A stretch of 64,000 nt of DNA from Salicibibacter cibarius. Lineage in GTDB: Bacteria > Bacillota > Bacilli > Bacillales > Marinococcaceae. The translations under genes were made by a program, and so were the position numbers. Shown here piece by piece: positions 44,631 to 54,228 of the stretch (position 1 is the stretch's first letter; every line of letters starts with the position of its first letter). The notes beneath the pieces were generated by a model that made no database searches, was not told where the DNA came from, and worked only from the letters and a program-made list of their open reading frames with translations. Location: NCBI RefSeq assembly GCF_016495725.1, contig NZ_CP054705.1:372001-436000 (forward strand), given 5' to 3'.

Positions 44631-47048
44631 GTGGAACAAAAAGAAGCGTCCCTACAAATCGCAGGCATGACCTGTGCGGCTTGTGCCACAAAAATTGAGA
44701 AAGGTCTTGCCAAAATCGACGGGGTCAGCGAAGCAAATGTGAATTTTGCGATGGAAAAAACCAATGTTGTTTACGATCCCGATCAAACGGATGTCCAAGA
44801 TTTTGAAGCGAAAATTGATAAACTTGGGTATCAAGTGATTCATGAAAATCAAACCTTTGATATTTCGGGCATGACCTGTGCGGCTTGTGCGACAAAAATT
44901 GAAAAAAAGCTCTCGAAAATGGAAGGAGTCTCTTCGGCAACGGTCAATTTTGCCATGGAGAATGCTTCCGTTGAATATGATAAAGGCCAAGTATCCGTCG
45001 GTAATATGATCGAAGGGATCCGCAAATTGGGATATACCCTTAAACCGCAACAATCACGGGAAGAATCAGCAAGTACGAAAGATCAAGAAATACGCAAGCA
45101 AACCGGCAAATTTATTTTTGCGGCGATTTTAACGTTGCCATTGTTTTGGACGATGGTGGCCCACTTTGAGTTTACGTCCTTCCTCTATATGCCGGATATG
45201 TTTATGAATCCTTGGGTGCAGCTAGCGCTTGCGGCTCCCGTACAGTTCTTCGTTGGGGCCCAGTTTTACAGTGGTTCCTACAAAGCCTTGAAAAACAAAA
45301 GTGCAAACATGGATGTATTGATTGCCCTCGGAACAACGGCGGCCTTTTTCTATAGCATCTTCTTGGGTTGGGAATGGTATGCCACTGGGCAACAAGGGAT
45401 GCCGGAGCTTTACTTTGAGACGGCTGCCGTGATTATTACGCTCGTGGTCCTCGGGAAACTGTTTGAAGTACGTGCCAAAGGACGCACGAGCAAAGCGATT
45501 GAAAAGTTGCTCGGTATGCAAGCCAAAACGGCACACATCATTCGTAATGGCGAGGAAATGAAAGTCGCTATTGAAGAAGTGCTTGTGGGAGACACGGTTA
45601 TGGTGCGCCCCGGAGAGAAAGTGCCGGTGGACGGAAGGATTCATGAAGGGCAATCGGCCATGGACGAATCGATGATCACTGGTGAAAGTATCCCGATTGA
45701 CAAGAAACCAGGAGACGAGGTCATCGGGTCAACGATCAATAAGAATGGGCTTCTCAAAGTCGAAGCGACGAAAGTCGGGAAAGATACGGCGCTTTCCCAA
45801 ATTGTGAAAGTTGTAGAAGAAGCGCAAGGAAGCAAGGCAAATGTCCAACGGACGGTTGATAAAGTGTCAGGGATTTTTGTGCCCGTCGTTGTCTTGTTTG
45901 CCATTGCAACGTTCCTTGTTTGGTATTTCGTGATCAACCCCGGGGATTTACGTTCAGCGTTAGTGCCCCTCATTACCATCCTCGTCATCGCTTGCCCCTG
46001 TGCGCTTGGATTAGCAACACCAACATCCATTATGGCAGGTACGGGTCGCTCTGCTGAAAATGGTGTGCTCTTTAAGGGCGGCGAGCACTTGGAAAACACA
46101 CGTGGGATCCAAACGATCGTACTTGACAAGACGGGCACAGTGACAAAGGGAGAACCTGCATTGACAAATGTCGAAGTAGCTCCTGATTTCAATGAGGAAT
46201 CAGTGCTTGCCATCGTCGGTGCCGTAGAGAAAAACTCGGAGCACCCCCTTGCAGAAGCGATGGTCAAAGGCATTGAAGAAAAAGGAATCTCGTTGCGAGA
46301 GAGCGAAGGTTTCGAAGCGTTGCCAGGATTTGGAGTGCGTGCCTTTGTCGATGGAGACGAAGTCCTTGTCGGGACACGCAAACTCATGCAAACATCTTCT
46401 GTCCCGATCGGATCTGCTGGTGATGAGATGTCCGTCCTCGAGAAAGAAGGAAAGACAGCGATGCTCATTGCTATTGACGGCAAGTATGCCGGGATGATTG
46501 CTGTTGCCGATACGGTGAAAGAAACGTCCCAAGCCGCGATTAAACGGCTGCATGACCTCGGCTTAGAAGTGGCTATGCTGACGGGAGACAATCAGCAAAC
46601 GGCCGAAGCGATCGGCAAGCAAGTCGGAATTGACCGTGTGATTGCAGAAGTGGTTCCGGAACAAAAAGCCGAAGAAATTAAAAAGATCCAAGACCAAGGC
46701 AAAAAAGTTGCCATGGTTGGCGATGGCATTAACGATGCACCGGCACTCGCGGTCGCCGATATTGGGATGGCGATCGGAACAGGGACAGATGTGGCGATTG
46801 AATCCGCCGATATTACGCTTATGCGCGGCGACTTGCACAGTGTGGCTGATAGCGTGCAGCTCAGTACAAAAACGTTTCGCAACATTAAGCAGAACCTATT
46901 TTTTGCCTTCTTTTACAATACGGCATCCATCCCGATTGCCGCAGCCGGTCTACTTGCTCCATGGGTGGCCGGGGCAGCGATGGCCTTCAGTTCGGTATCC
47001 GTTGTATTGAATGCCTTGCGTTTGCAACGTTTGAAGTTAAGCCGATAA
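44631..47048 (+). CDS. copA: Cu(I)-exporting P1B-type ATPase with two metal-binding domains
   Basis: 805 aa from GTG 44631 behind AGGAGAAGGAG. Two N-terminal HMA domains, each with [13 protein letters not shown]. Core: TGES in [13 protein letters not shown] in [44 protein letters not shown] and the Cu-type YN and MxxSS positions ([20 protein letters not shown]). Pumps Cu(I) out of the cytosol. Confidence 0.97.
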   Translation: MEQKEASLQIAGMTCAACATKIEKGLAKIDGVSEANVNFAMEKTNVVYDPDQTDVQDFEAKIDKLGYQVIHENQTFDISGMTCAACATKIEKKLSKMEGVSSATVNFAMENASVEYDKGQVSVGNMIEGIRKLGYTLKPQQSREESASTKDQEIRKQTGKFIFAAILTLPLFWTMVAHFEFTSFLYMPDMFMNPWVQLALAAPVQFFVGAQFYSGSYKALKNKSANMDVLIALGTTAAFFYSIFLGWEWYATGQQGMPELYFETAAVIITLVVLGKLFEVRAKGRTSKAIEKLLGMQAKTAHIIRNGEEMKVAIEEVLVGDTVMVRPGEKVPVDGRIHEGQSAMDESMITGESIPIDKKPGDEVIGSTINKNGLLKVEATKVGKDTALSQIVKVVEEAQGSKANVQRTVDKVSGIFVPVVVLFAIATFLVWYFVINPGDLRSALVPLITILVIACPCALGLATPTSIMAGTGRSAENGVLFKGGEHLENTRGIQTIVLDKTGTVTKGEPALTNVEVAPDFNEESVLAIVGAVEKNSEHPLAEAMVKGIEEKGISLRESEGFEALPGFGVRAFVDGDEVLVGTRKLMQTSSVPIGSAGDEMSVLEKEGKTAMLIAIDGKYAGMIAVADTVKETSQAAIKRLHDLGLEVAMLTGDNQQTAEAIGKQVGIDRVIAEVVPEQKAEEIKKIQDQGKKVAMVGDGINDAPALAVADIGMAIGTGTDVAIESADITLMRGDLHSVADSVQLSTKTFRNIKQNLFFAFFYNTASIPIAAAGLLAPWVAGAAMAFSSVSVVLNALRLQRLKLSR

Positions 47049-47060
47049 GGAGGAAAGAAC

Positions 47061-47243
47061 ATGAAAGTAAAACACTGGGCGCTCGTGGGGGTCTTGTATG
47101 TGGCGGTTGTTATTGGCAGCTACACGGCCATCACGGGTGAGAATCCGTTAGAGAGCAATGATATGCATGAAGATCACGGAAGTGGTGAAGAAAGAATTGA
47201 AAGCCATGAAGCTTCTTCCGCACAAAACGAGGAGGGCGAATAA
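47061..47243 (+). CDS. Small membrane-anchored acidic peptide
   Basis: 60 aa, one N-terminal helix (WALVGVLYVAVVIGSYTAI), then an acidic, His-containing tail. RBS AAGGAGGAAAG. Its stop codon TAA is directly followed in the same frame by the ATG of the next gene, so the two may be halves of one anchored protein. Confidence 0.6.
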   Translation: MKVKHWALVGVLYVAVVIGSYTAITGENPLESNDMHEDHGSGEERIESHEASSAQNEEGE

Positions 47244-47913
47244 ATGGATCATCAGTATGACAACATGGAAGGAGAATCTGAAATCCATACCAACGTTTTT
47301 TATAACGATGGTGAGGTTCGCGTTCAATTGGAGGATGTGTACGGAACAGTACCTGAATTGGAAAAACCACGAAAAAGAGATGCATTTGATCATCGTCTCC
47401 AATGATCTGGAATCCTTCATTCACCTCCACCCGAAACGCGTGGAAAACGGGGTCTATGTGGCGTCGAAAGAACTTGAGGGTGGCAGTTACCAAGCTTTTG
47501 TCGATATTGCTCCGAAGAAGCGAAACAATGTTGTCCAACCGAATGACTTTCAGGTAGGCGAAGAGGATCAGCCCAGTCCCTTGGTTTCCCTCTCAGCGAG
47601 TGAAGATCGGACTCAAGGTATCGATGGGAAGACGGCCACCTTGGAAGCCGAAGGTTTGAGCACCAACGGTCCTACGACGCTAGACTTTTATTTGCATGGT
47701 GAAGATCCGGAACCCTATTTGGGGGCCCTGGGACACGTGGTCATTCTTGATGAGGACGCGGAGACATTTATTCATGTCCATCCGACTTCGGACAATGGAA
47801 CCACTTTTGAAACCCATATTGATCACCCAGGGCTGTATAAGGTATGGGCAGAGTTCAAGTATGAAGATGACGGTCTTATCACGTTTGCATTTATCATTCA
47901 AGTGGAGGAATGA
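47244..47913 (+). pseudogene. FixH/YtkA-like exported domain protein, frameshifted
   Basis: ATG 47244 with GAGGAGGGCG upstream reads MDHQYDNMEGESEIHTNVFY and EVRVQLEDVYGTVPELEK, then the frame must shift by one near 47371 to reach NHEKEMHLIIVSNDLESFIH and LHPKRVENGVY. The second half has PYLGALGHVVILDEDAETFI and HVHPTSDNG, then GLYKVWAEFKYED. The two HxHP motifs and acidic ends suggest copper binding outside the membrane. An A-run (GGAAAAACC) sits at the break, so sequencing error is possible. Confidence 0.7.
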
Positions 47914-47926
47914 GAGGAGGATTAGT

Positions 47927-48199
47927 ATGTATGAACTCGAGCTATATACGCATCCACTTTGTTCCGACTGCAAAGAAAGTAAAGCGTACTTGGACGAACA
48001 AAATGTGCTATACACGGAGTATGACGTAAGCAAAGCAGCCGAGAAAGAAGATGCCTTAAAAAAACAAACCGGATCGAAAGTTGTACCGGGTTTTGTTTTC
48101 ACCAAAAAGTCACTGCTGGGAAAAATGAAAAGACCACTAGTCTTTACTGGATTTGAACGCAATGCATCTGAGATAAAATCGTTGATTCAAAAGATGTGA
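47927..48199 (+). CDS. Glutaredoxin-like protein
   Basis: 90 aa from ATG 47927 behind AGAGGAGGATTAG. Redox site CSDC in LYTHPLCSDCKESKAYLDEQ and a cis-Pro region VVPGFVFTKK. Small thiol oxidoreductase in the copper operon, probably countering copper-driven thiol oxidation. Confidence 0.75.
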   Translation: MYELELYTHPLCSDCKESKAYLDEQNVLYTEYDVSKAAEKEDALKKQTGSKVVPGFVFTKKSLLGKMKRPLVFTGFERNASEIKSLIQKM

Positions 48200-48229
48200 T
48201 TTTACCGTAAACTAGGAGTGGATCAGCAC

Positions 48230-48616
48230 ATGATTACCGTGTATACATCGTCAAGTTGTTTGTCATGCCGGAAAACAAAGGAATGGTTACGAGAACATCG
48301 GCTTCCCTTTCGTGAAATAGATATCACGAAAACGAAACTGACCATCGATGAGGTCAAACACATTTTTTCATTGACGGAGAATGGCATCGATGATGTGATT
48401 TCGAGACAATCGAAAGCTTTTGCCAGATTGGCGATCGATATGGAAGATTTATCTTTGCATACGCTCTTCCACATCATTTGTAAACATCCAACGCTTTTAA
48501 AACGACCGATTATTATGGATGATAAGCAGTTGCTCGCCGGCTATCATGATGAGGAGATTCGTCGCTTTCTCCCACGATCTGTTCGGAACCAATTAAAGGA
48601 GGGGATATATGTGTAG
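48230..48616 (+). CDS. spx: Spx/ArsC-family regulator
   Basis: 128 aa from ATG 48230. CLSC redox pair in VYTSSSCLSCRKTKEWL, then the ArsC/Spx fold with HPTLLKRPIIMDDKQLLAGY near residue 85-105. Spx binds RNA polymerase under thiol stress; an extra copy in a copper operon would couple copper stress to the thiol response. Confidence 0.82.
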   Translation: MITVYTSSSCLSCRKTKEWLREHRLPFREIDITKTKLTIDEVKHIFSLTENGIDDVISRQSKAFARLAIDMEDLSLHTLFHIICKHPTLLKRPIIMDDKQLLAGYHDEEIRRFLPRSVRNQLKEGIYV

Positions 48617-48735
48617 GCAATGACGTTAGAATAAATGATATCATGCAAGATCCTACACGAAATTGGGAGAAGCAATTGCAAACACGTGCCGAAAGTTATT
48701 TAGCTATACAAGGTACACGAAAGGAGCAAAGAATC

Positions 48736-48942
48736 ATGAAGGAAATGACATTAAACGTACAAGGGATGTCTTGTGGCCATTGTGTAAACTCCATTGAAGG
48801 TAATGTCGGCAGCCTAAATGGCGTAGATAATGTGCAGGTTCATTTGAGTGAAGGAAAAGTAGATGTCACCTTTGATCCGAACAAAGTAGATCTGGAAAAA
48901 ATTACAGAAGAGATTGAAGATCAGGGATATGATGTAGCCTAA
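48736..48942 (+). CDS. copZ: Copper chaperone CopZ
   Basis: 68 aa from ATG 48736 behind AAAGGAGCAAAG. One HMA domain, GMSCGHCVNSIEG near residue 10-22 (Cu(I) site CGHC). Delivers Cu(I) to CopA. The 119 nt before it hold no separate gene. Confidence 0.92.
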   Translation: MKEMTLNVQGMSCGHCVNSIEGNVGSLNGVDNVQVHLSEGKVDVTFDPNKVDLEKITEEIEDQGYDVA

Positions 48943-49008
48943 AGCCAAGTGGAGGGATCGCGCGCGTAAGTGCACGGTCCCTTTAACCAATGAAAGGAGG
49001 TAACACAT

Positions 49009-49293
49009 ATGACAGCGCAAGAAAAAAGAACGGTCCAGCCAAACAAACAAGAATTACTCAATCGTTTGAAACGCATTGAAGGTCAAGTGCGTGGGGTGCA
49101 AAAGATGATTGATGAGGATAAGTATTGCGTGGATATTCTCCATCAAATCTCGGCGATTCAATCAGCCATGAAAAAGGTGAGTATTGCTTTGATGGAAGAT
49201 CATACAAACCACTGTGTCGCCAATGCCATCCAAGAAGGTAACAAGGAAGAAATGATCGATGAATTGATGGATGTCATGAAGCGATTAATGTGA
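49009..49293 (+). CDS. csoR: Copper-sensing repressor CsoR
   Basis: 94 aa behind AAAGGAGGTAAC. All-helical fold with the Cys-His-Cys copper ligands: Cys in DKYCVDILHQ, then His and Cys in EDHTNHCVANAI. Cu(I) binding releases the operator at 44190, giving autoregulation of the whole operon. Confidence 0.93.
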   Translation: MTAQEKRTVQPNKQELLNRLKRIEGQVRGVQKMIDEDKYCVDILHQISAIQSAMKKVSIALMEDHTNHCVANAIQEGNKEEMIDELMDVMKRLM

Positions 49294-49380
49294 ATGTAGA
49301 ACGAGGTGCTTAACGGGCGCGATCGTAATAAGAAAACCAGTATGTGAAACTGCTTTGGATTGTCGAGTTCGCGTTGGCTG

Positions 49381-50535
49381 CTATCTACGAGAGTTTTCAT
49401 AGTTTGCATGGTTTGAAATATCGGGAGGATCAAATATCATGTTTCCGAGTTTTTGTGCAGCTGTTTCTTGTAATCCTGGCATTAAGTGCGAGTAGGTGTC
49501 AATTGTAACTTGGATGGAGTTGTGACCTAATCTTTCTTGAACAATTTTGGGATGGAATCCTAACTTTAGTAAATGTGTTGCATGTGTGTGCCTTAATTCA
49601 TGGAATGTAATGGGTTTGACGTTTAAAGATTTTCTAATTTGATAATATGCTCTAAGTAAATTTCGATGAGAAATGAGGGTTCCCCACTTTGTGGAAACAA
49701 CTAAATTCTTATTTTCATAAGCTTTTCCTAATTTTAATTGCTGTTCTTTTTGCCATTTCCAATGTCTTTGTAACTCGTCTACGGTTTGATCTGGAATAGA
49801 AACAAGACGGGCACCAGCATCTGTTTTAGTTGTGCTGATTTCCATATTTCGGCGTAACGACTTATCTACAGATATCGTTTTCCGTTCCATATCAATCTGA
49901 TTCCATTGTAGTGCCAATATTTCACCCTGCCTCATGCCTGTAGATAAAGCGAGGTGGAAGGCTATATATGAATAATGTTTTTTTGCTTTTTTTAAGAATT
50001 CTTGTGTTTCTTGCTCATCCCATATCTCAATCCTTGTTTTCTCAAATGAAGGGAGATCTGCCAAAGTTGATGGATTGTCTTTGAGGTGCTTTTTCCTTAT
50101 AGCCTCGTTCAATCCAGCCTTACAGATGGAATGATGGATTTTTCGAATTGTTGCGGGCGATAACTCTTTTTCATTTAGCAAATGATTATAAAAATCGTCG
50201 AAGTCCTCAACCTCTAGATCTGTCAGCTTAATGTTATGAAAAAACTCTGAAACGTGCATATCGACAAGATACTGATAAGTTTTAGCTGTTCCTTTTGATA
50301 GAGAGTTTTTGCGTCCGTTCACCCAGTTTTGAAGAAACTCAACAAATGTAATGTTTTGTGGTGGAACATAGGTACCTTCATTCACATCATTAAGGATATT
50401 GGACATGGCTTTTTCAGCTAACTTTTTTGTTTTATACCCAGAATAACGTTTCTGTTTCCTTTTTCCACGCTTATCTCTACCGTAATCAATCCTAAAGCCA
50501 TATCCGTTAGCAGTTTTGTATACTGAACCTCTCAT
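49381..50535 (-). CDS. int: Tyrosine recombinase, phage/ICE integrase
   Basis: 384 aa. AP2-like N-terminal arm-binding part (GYGFRIDYGRDKRGKRKQKR), SAM-like core-binding domain, then the catalytic domain: Arg in STGMRQGEILALQW, HxxR in ELRHTHATHL, His in LGHNSIQ and Tyr in DTYSHL. It starts the integrative module. No tRNA or clear att core was recognised between csoR and int. Confidence 0.92.
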   Translation of the reverse strand: MRGSVYKTANGYGFRIDYGRDKRGKRKQKRYSGYKTKKLAEKAMSNILNDVNEGTYVPPQNITFVEFLQNWVNGRKNSLSKGTAKTYQYLVDMHVSEFFHNIKLTDLEVEDFDDFYNHLLNEKELSPATIRKIHHSICKAGLNEAIRKKHLKDNPSTLADLPSFEKTRIEIWDEQETQEFLKKAKKHYSYIAFHLALSTGMRQGEILALQWNQIDMERKTISVDKSLRRNMEISTTKTDAGARLVSIPDQTVDELQRHWKWQKEQQLKLGKAYENKNLVVSTKWGTLISHRNLLRAYYQIRKSLNVKPITFHELRHTHATHLLKLGFHPKIVQERLGHNSIQVTIDTYSHLMPGLQETAAQKLGNMIFDPPDISNHANYENSRR

Positions 50536-51008
50536 ATAATCTTCCCCCCTTTTATGGTGATGTGTGCTTTAATCTGATCCATGCGTCTTTCAGCAAAAAA
50601 GATGGGAATATTAAATACATAGGATAATGTGTACGGTGTTATTTCACAAATTTTTTTGATCAGAAAGTAGGGCATGGAAGCGTGTAAAGCAAATCTATAT
50701 GCTTGCAATTCCATAAAAAATGATACACCCTTTAACGCTTTTTTCTGGTCAATATTATGAAGGAGAATATGACCAAGTTCATGGAAGAAATCCCAACGTT
50801 GATAATGAGAAGGTATACGCTTGTCCAGGGATATTAGTTTGTAATGGCCAACTTGTAGGGATGACGTTTGTGAATAAGAATAATCGAGATCAATCATGAA
50901 CCGTCGGCTGAGTGTTTCTAATGAAAGATCATCCAACGAGCAAATGTTTCTTTTTTTGTAGGCTTCACTAACGATCTGGCGAATGGTTGAATGAAACATT
51001 TTACCCAC
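50532..51008 (-). CDS. immA: ImmA/IrrE-type metallopeptidase
   Basis: 158 aa with the zinc motif HELGH in RWDFFHELGHILLHN. It overlaps int by 4 nt. In ICEBs1-like elements ImmA cleaves the repressor to allow excision; the repressor here is the next gene. Confidence 0.85.
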   Translation of the reverse strand: MGKMFHSTIRQIVSEAYKKRNICSLDDLSLETLSRRFMIDLDYSYSQTSSLQVGHYKLISLDKRIPSHYQRWDFFHELGHILLHNIDQKKALKGVSFFMELQAYRFALHASMPYFLIKKICEITPYTLSYVFNIPIFFAERRMDQIKAHITIKGGKII

Positions 51009-51140
51009 CCCTATAAAACATATGTTCGGTTTAATGTATAATAAAGGATGAGGAGAGAAACGTCAACCAAATTTTAGAAATTTAATTCATTTTTTTCTTT
51101 AATAGAAAATCAGAAAGGGTAAAGATCGTACAAGACTATT

Positions 51141-51515
51141 TCACTCTTCTTTATCTCCCTTTCTGTACAGTTCCTCCCACCGCTTTTTCATTTTCCGAAA
51201 TCGCTGTAATTCTTCTTCCAGATGCTCTTTTTCTTCTGCTGTTAGACTTTCGTATCCCCCGGAAAAGAAAATTTTCTCTTCCTCGTTATCAGCTGCAGGA
51301 AGCGATTGAGTATTGGGGTCGTCGGTGAGACCGAGTAGGTAGTCGGTGGTTACATCGAAGTATTCAGCAATTTTTCGTAACGTATCATAATCAGGGTTTC
51401 GTGTCCCTCGTTCGTATGCTGTATATGCTGGTCTAGTGATCCCTAATATAGGGGCCATATCTTGTTGGGTTTTTTTATTTGCTTTTCTTAATTGCGTTAA
51501 TCTATCTTTTAACAC
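51141..51515 (-). CDS. CI/ImmR-like repressor
   Basis: 124 aa. N-terminal XRE helix-turn-helix (TQQDMAPILGITRPAYTAYE) and an acidic C-terminal part (LTAEEKEHLEEELQRFRKMK). Divergent from the Cro-like gene; likely target of the ImmA peptidase. Confidence 0.85.
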   Translation of the reverse strand: MLKDRLTQLRKANKKTQQDMAPILGITRPAYTAYERGTRNPDYDTLRKIAEYFDVTTDYLLGLTDDPNTQSLPAADNEEEKIFFSGGYESLTAEEKEHLEEELQRFRKMKKRWEELYRKGDKEE

Positions 51516-51551
51516 GATAAAAACACCGCCTTTTCACCTCCTTATTTTAAT

Positions 51552-51658
51552 GTAACAATTAGTTACTTTAAACGTATTGTATCAAATCGAAACTTTTTTA
51601 GTGGAAAAGCTTGACATTGTAACGGAATGATACTATTATTAATGTAACGTATCGACAC
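51552..51658. promoter_or_regulatory. Divergent operator region with three repressor-like sites and a promoter
   Basis: Sites: GTAACAATTAGTTAC (51552-51566), GTAACGGAATGATAC (51619-51633) and GTAACGTATCGACAC (51644-51658), all with 5-nt arms and 5-nt centre. The middle one fills the spacer of a rightward promoter TTGACA (51611-51616), 17 nt, TATTAT (51634-51639). Confidence 0.75.
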
Positions 51659-51671
51659 ATGAGGTGATGAA

Positions 51672-51896
51672 ATGAGAAAATGGCTTAAAGATATTAGGGA
51701 TCAAAAAGGTTACACTCAGGAAAAAGTTGCGGAATTAGCAAATATCCACAGAGCATATTATACAATGATTGAATCTGGGACAAGAAATCCAAGTGTTACA
51801 GCTTCCAAAGCAATAGGAGAAGCACTTGATTTTCAGTGGACTATTTTTTTTGATGATGGATGTAACGATACGAAACAAATAATCGCGTCATTATAA
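51672..51896 (+). CDS. Cro-like XRE regulator
   Basis: 74 aa, single helix-turn-helix (YTQEKVAELANIHRAYYTMI). First gene of the rightward transcript, start behind GAGGTGATGAA. Likely competes with the repressor at the shared operators. Confidence 0.8.
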   Translation: MRKWLKDIRDQKGYTQEKVAELANIHRAYYTMIESGTRNPSVTASKAIGEALDFQWTIFFDDGCNDTKQIIASL

Positions 51897-51911
51897 AAAG
51901 GAGGTGATCAA

Positions 51912-52142
51912 ATGAACCCGGTCGCCGAACGGTTAATTGTTCTTGTCCTGGAATCTGATAAAAGAACCCTCACTCAAGCAGAGTTGGTAGAACTTAACGA
52001 GAGCAAACAGTATTTCAATAATTTCTTCTGGGAATACGAGAAATTAAATGTCATGTCTTATGTCGCATCAGAGACCGACGATTACAAGTGGCAACATGAC
52101 ATTCTTGAACGTGTTGAACAACTGAAAGGAGGGCGAGCATGA
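51912..52142 (+). CDS. Small protein of unknown function
   Basis: 76 aa, mixed charge, no motif recognised (AERLIVLVLESDKRTLTQAE at the N-terminus). RBS AAAGGAGGTGAT. It overlaps the next start by 4 nt (ATGA), typical of phage early genes. Confidence 0.65.
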   Translation: MNPVAERLIVLVLESDKRTLTQAELVELNESKQYFNNFFWEYEKLNVMSYVASETDDYKWQHDILERVEQLKGGRA

Positions 52143-52420
52143 GTATTGAAGAAACCATCCAGAAAGCTGTTCAGGAAGCCATTCAACCATTAGAAGAAAA
52201 GCTGGACAAACTGACTGTTCATGATGATCCATATCCTCGCAGGCTCACGGTTAAAGAAGCCGCAGAGATTCTCAGAGTTTCTGAAAACCGAGTAAGAGAA
52301 CTCGCTAACTATGTCGAAGGTTTTCCGTCCACACGTGCTGAGGGTGAAAAGAGTCGAATTTATATCCCACGCGACCGCCTATATCAATGGATCGAGAATA
52401 ACTATGAGCTCATCCCATAA
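52139..52420 (+). CDS. Excisionase-type helix-turn-helix protein
   Basis: 93 aa. A coil-like N-terminus (QKAVQEAIQPLEEKLDKL), then a MerR/HTH_17 fold (RRLTVKEAAEILRVSENRVR, ending in RIYIPRDRLYQWIE). Similar proteins act as excisionase or DNA-binding factors in integrative elements. Confidence 0.7.
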   Translation: MSIEETIQKAVQEAIQPLEEKLDKLTVHDDPYPRRLTVKEAAEILRVSENRVRELANYVEGFPSTRAEGEKSRIYIPRDRLYQWIENNYELIP

Positions 52421-52471
52421 TGACTATCTATAATCTACCAATATATCGCGTCTAAAGGAGGACAAAATAAG

Positions 52472-53062
52472 GTGAATACGTACTATCGTAAATCAAATCT
52501 CGGGGAGTGGTTGCGATACTTTAGAATAAATAGCCGAGACTCTAGCATTGAATCGCAAAGTTCATTAGGAAAAGAGTTACATTTGGATCAAAAGCAAATC
52601 TCAAAAATCGAACGCGGGGAAGTAGAGCCACGAATCGAGACTGCTTTTAAATGGTGTGAGATTACTGGATGGGAAGAAGGTCAAGACATCATCGCTCATA
52701 TGTATCAACTCCATCTTTTTGCAGTTCCGCCCGTACATCCTGAATTGAGCGCGCGTCTATCAGATTCAATTGGTAACATGCGTCAGCAAATGCTGACAGC
52801 CATTGAATCACTCGATCACATTGAAAGGGTCAACAATAAACGTAGGCCTGGCAGAGATTTAGAAATCGATGATGTATTAAAGAAGAGGATCAGCGATTTG
52901 TTCGACCTTATGCCAGCTGTAAAAAGCATGATGTACGCCGCAAAACGTGACATCGGTCTGGATATTAAAGAAATCAATCAAATGTGGACCCGTAGGTGCG
53001 TCGCAGATCAGGTGGTTATGCCGACAATGAGCCAAATGGAGCAGGAGAAGGTGATGGTGTGA
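52472..53062 (+). CDS. XRE-family helix-turn-helix protein
   Basis: 196 aa, GTG start behind AAAGGAGGACAAAA. HTH in QSSLGKELHLDQKQISKIER, followed by an all-helical part. Probably regulates the replication genes downstream; not a known family to me. Confidence 0.65.
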   Translation: MNTYYRKSNLGEWLRYFRINSRDSSIESQSSLGKELHLDQKQISKIERGEVEPRIETAFKWCEITGWEEGQDIIAHMYQLHLFAVPPVHPELSARLSDSIGNMRQQMLTAIESLDHIERVNNKRRPGRDLEIDDVLKKRISDLFDLMPAVKSMMYAAKRDIGLDIKEINQMWTRRCVADQVVMPTMSQMEQEKVMV

Positions 53063-53140
53063 AGGACAGGATGATTCTACATCTGTTCTATTGCTCGATT
53101 ATCACGACAATGATTATTACAACGATATGGGGGTGAAAAC

Positions 53141-53290
53141 ATGCATCGACGCCAGCTTCAAGAACTCAAAGAGGACGTTGACATGGTGGACGATAGTGGA
53201 ACAGTAGCGATCAACGTCAAGGAGTTGAAGGATCTAATCAGTGTGTATGAGGAGGCTAAATATGGAGCCGTTTCTTCCATATATGAATGA
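53141..53290 (+). CDS. Small protein, 49 aa
   Basis: ATG 53141 behind GGGGGTGAAAAC; reads MHRRQLQELKEDVDMVDDSG and then VAINVKELKDLISVYEEAK. Codon pattern and ribosome site suggest a real small early gene of unknown role. Confidence 0.55.
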   Translation: MHRRQLQELKEDVDMVDDSGTVAINVKELKDLISVYEEAKYGAVSSIYE

Positions 53291-53483
53291 GGTGGGGAAC
53301 AAGATTAACGAACAATAAAAAAATACATCCGTTTGAGTGGGGTGCTCAAACGGATTGAAAAGGGGTTAATTAACAAGATTATATTTCCATTGTATAGTAT
53401 CCTTCACGGGTTCGCAATGGGAGGAGCCTAGGTTAAACAAAATCGAAGGCATGACGGCCATGTAAACGTAAGTAGGTGATGAC

Positions 53484-54224
53484 ATGAACTATATGAAGGA
53501 GCTTAACGCCTTTAGGGATTGGCTGCTTATGAACGATCTACCCACCAGTGCAATTGCTTTATGGCACACACTGATGTCCATAAACAATATGACCGGCTGG
53601 AAAGAACGATTCAATGCGCCAAATTCCACAGTAGAACGATTGACCGGACTTTCAAAGCAAGGGCTGGTTGATGCTCGAAAGGTACTGATCAATAATAACT
53701 TGATCGAGTATCAAAAAGGTAAAAGAAATCAAGCTCCTGTTTATAAAATGATTTCATTAGTCAACTCAGATGACTTAAGTTCTTACCATATACTTGACTC
53801 AAATCCCGACCAAACGCTTGACTTAACATCTGATCAGAACTTGACCATACCTAAACAGAAACGAAATGGTCATGAAGGAGAGGAAGATGAAGAGGAGACG
53901 CGCACAGAAGATCCATATGTTGTCTATCAAGAAAACTTTGGAGTGATGCGGCCGATGATCACCGAATCCATCAGCGATTGGTGTACTTTTTTCTCCTCAG
54001 AAGTTGTCGTTGCTGCAATGAAAAGAAGTATAAAGCAAAATGCTCGATCCTTTGCTTACATCGAAAGCATTCTCAGGAATTGGGCCCAACAAGGCATAAA
54101 AACGATCGATGATATCAAGGCATACGAACGACAGCCAAGCCAAACATCAAAGACCATTCCTTTTCCAAAGCATAAAGATCAGCGATTAGAAGCACTTCAA
54201 CGAATGCGAGAAAAGAGGGAGTAA
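53484..54224 (+). CDS. DnaD-like replication initiation protein
   Basis: 246 aa, RBS TAGGTGATGAC. An N-terminal winged helix (MKELNAFRDWLLMNDLPTSA, APNSTVERLTGLSKQGLVDA), an acidic linker, then the DnaD domain with YQENFGVMRPMITESISDWC and RNWAQQGI. It would open DNA and recruit the helicase loader to an element origin. Confidence 0.85.
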   Translation: MNYMKELNAFRDWLLMNDLPTSAIALWHTLMSINNMTGWKERFNAPNSTVERLTGLSKQGLVDARKVLINNNLIEYQKGKRNQAPVYKMISLVNSDDLSSYHILDSNPDQTLDLTSDQNLTIPKQKRNGHEGEEDEEETRTEDPYVVYQENFGVMRPMITESISDWCTFFSSEVVVAAMKRSIKQNARSFAYIESILRNWAQQGIKTIDDIKAYERQPSQTSKTIPFPKHKDQRLEALQRMREKRE

Positions 54225-54228
54225 ATCC

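Noticed and set aside
47158-47400. N-terminal extension of the FixH-like frame
   Set aside because: This part is a shadow of the other frame, which encodes the matching domain start (MDHQYDNMEGE); the true protein shifts frame near 47371.
49294-49380. Attachment site of the integrase
   Set aside because: The position is right, but no tRNA end or repeated core could be recognised, and the other end of the element is outside the window.
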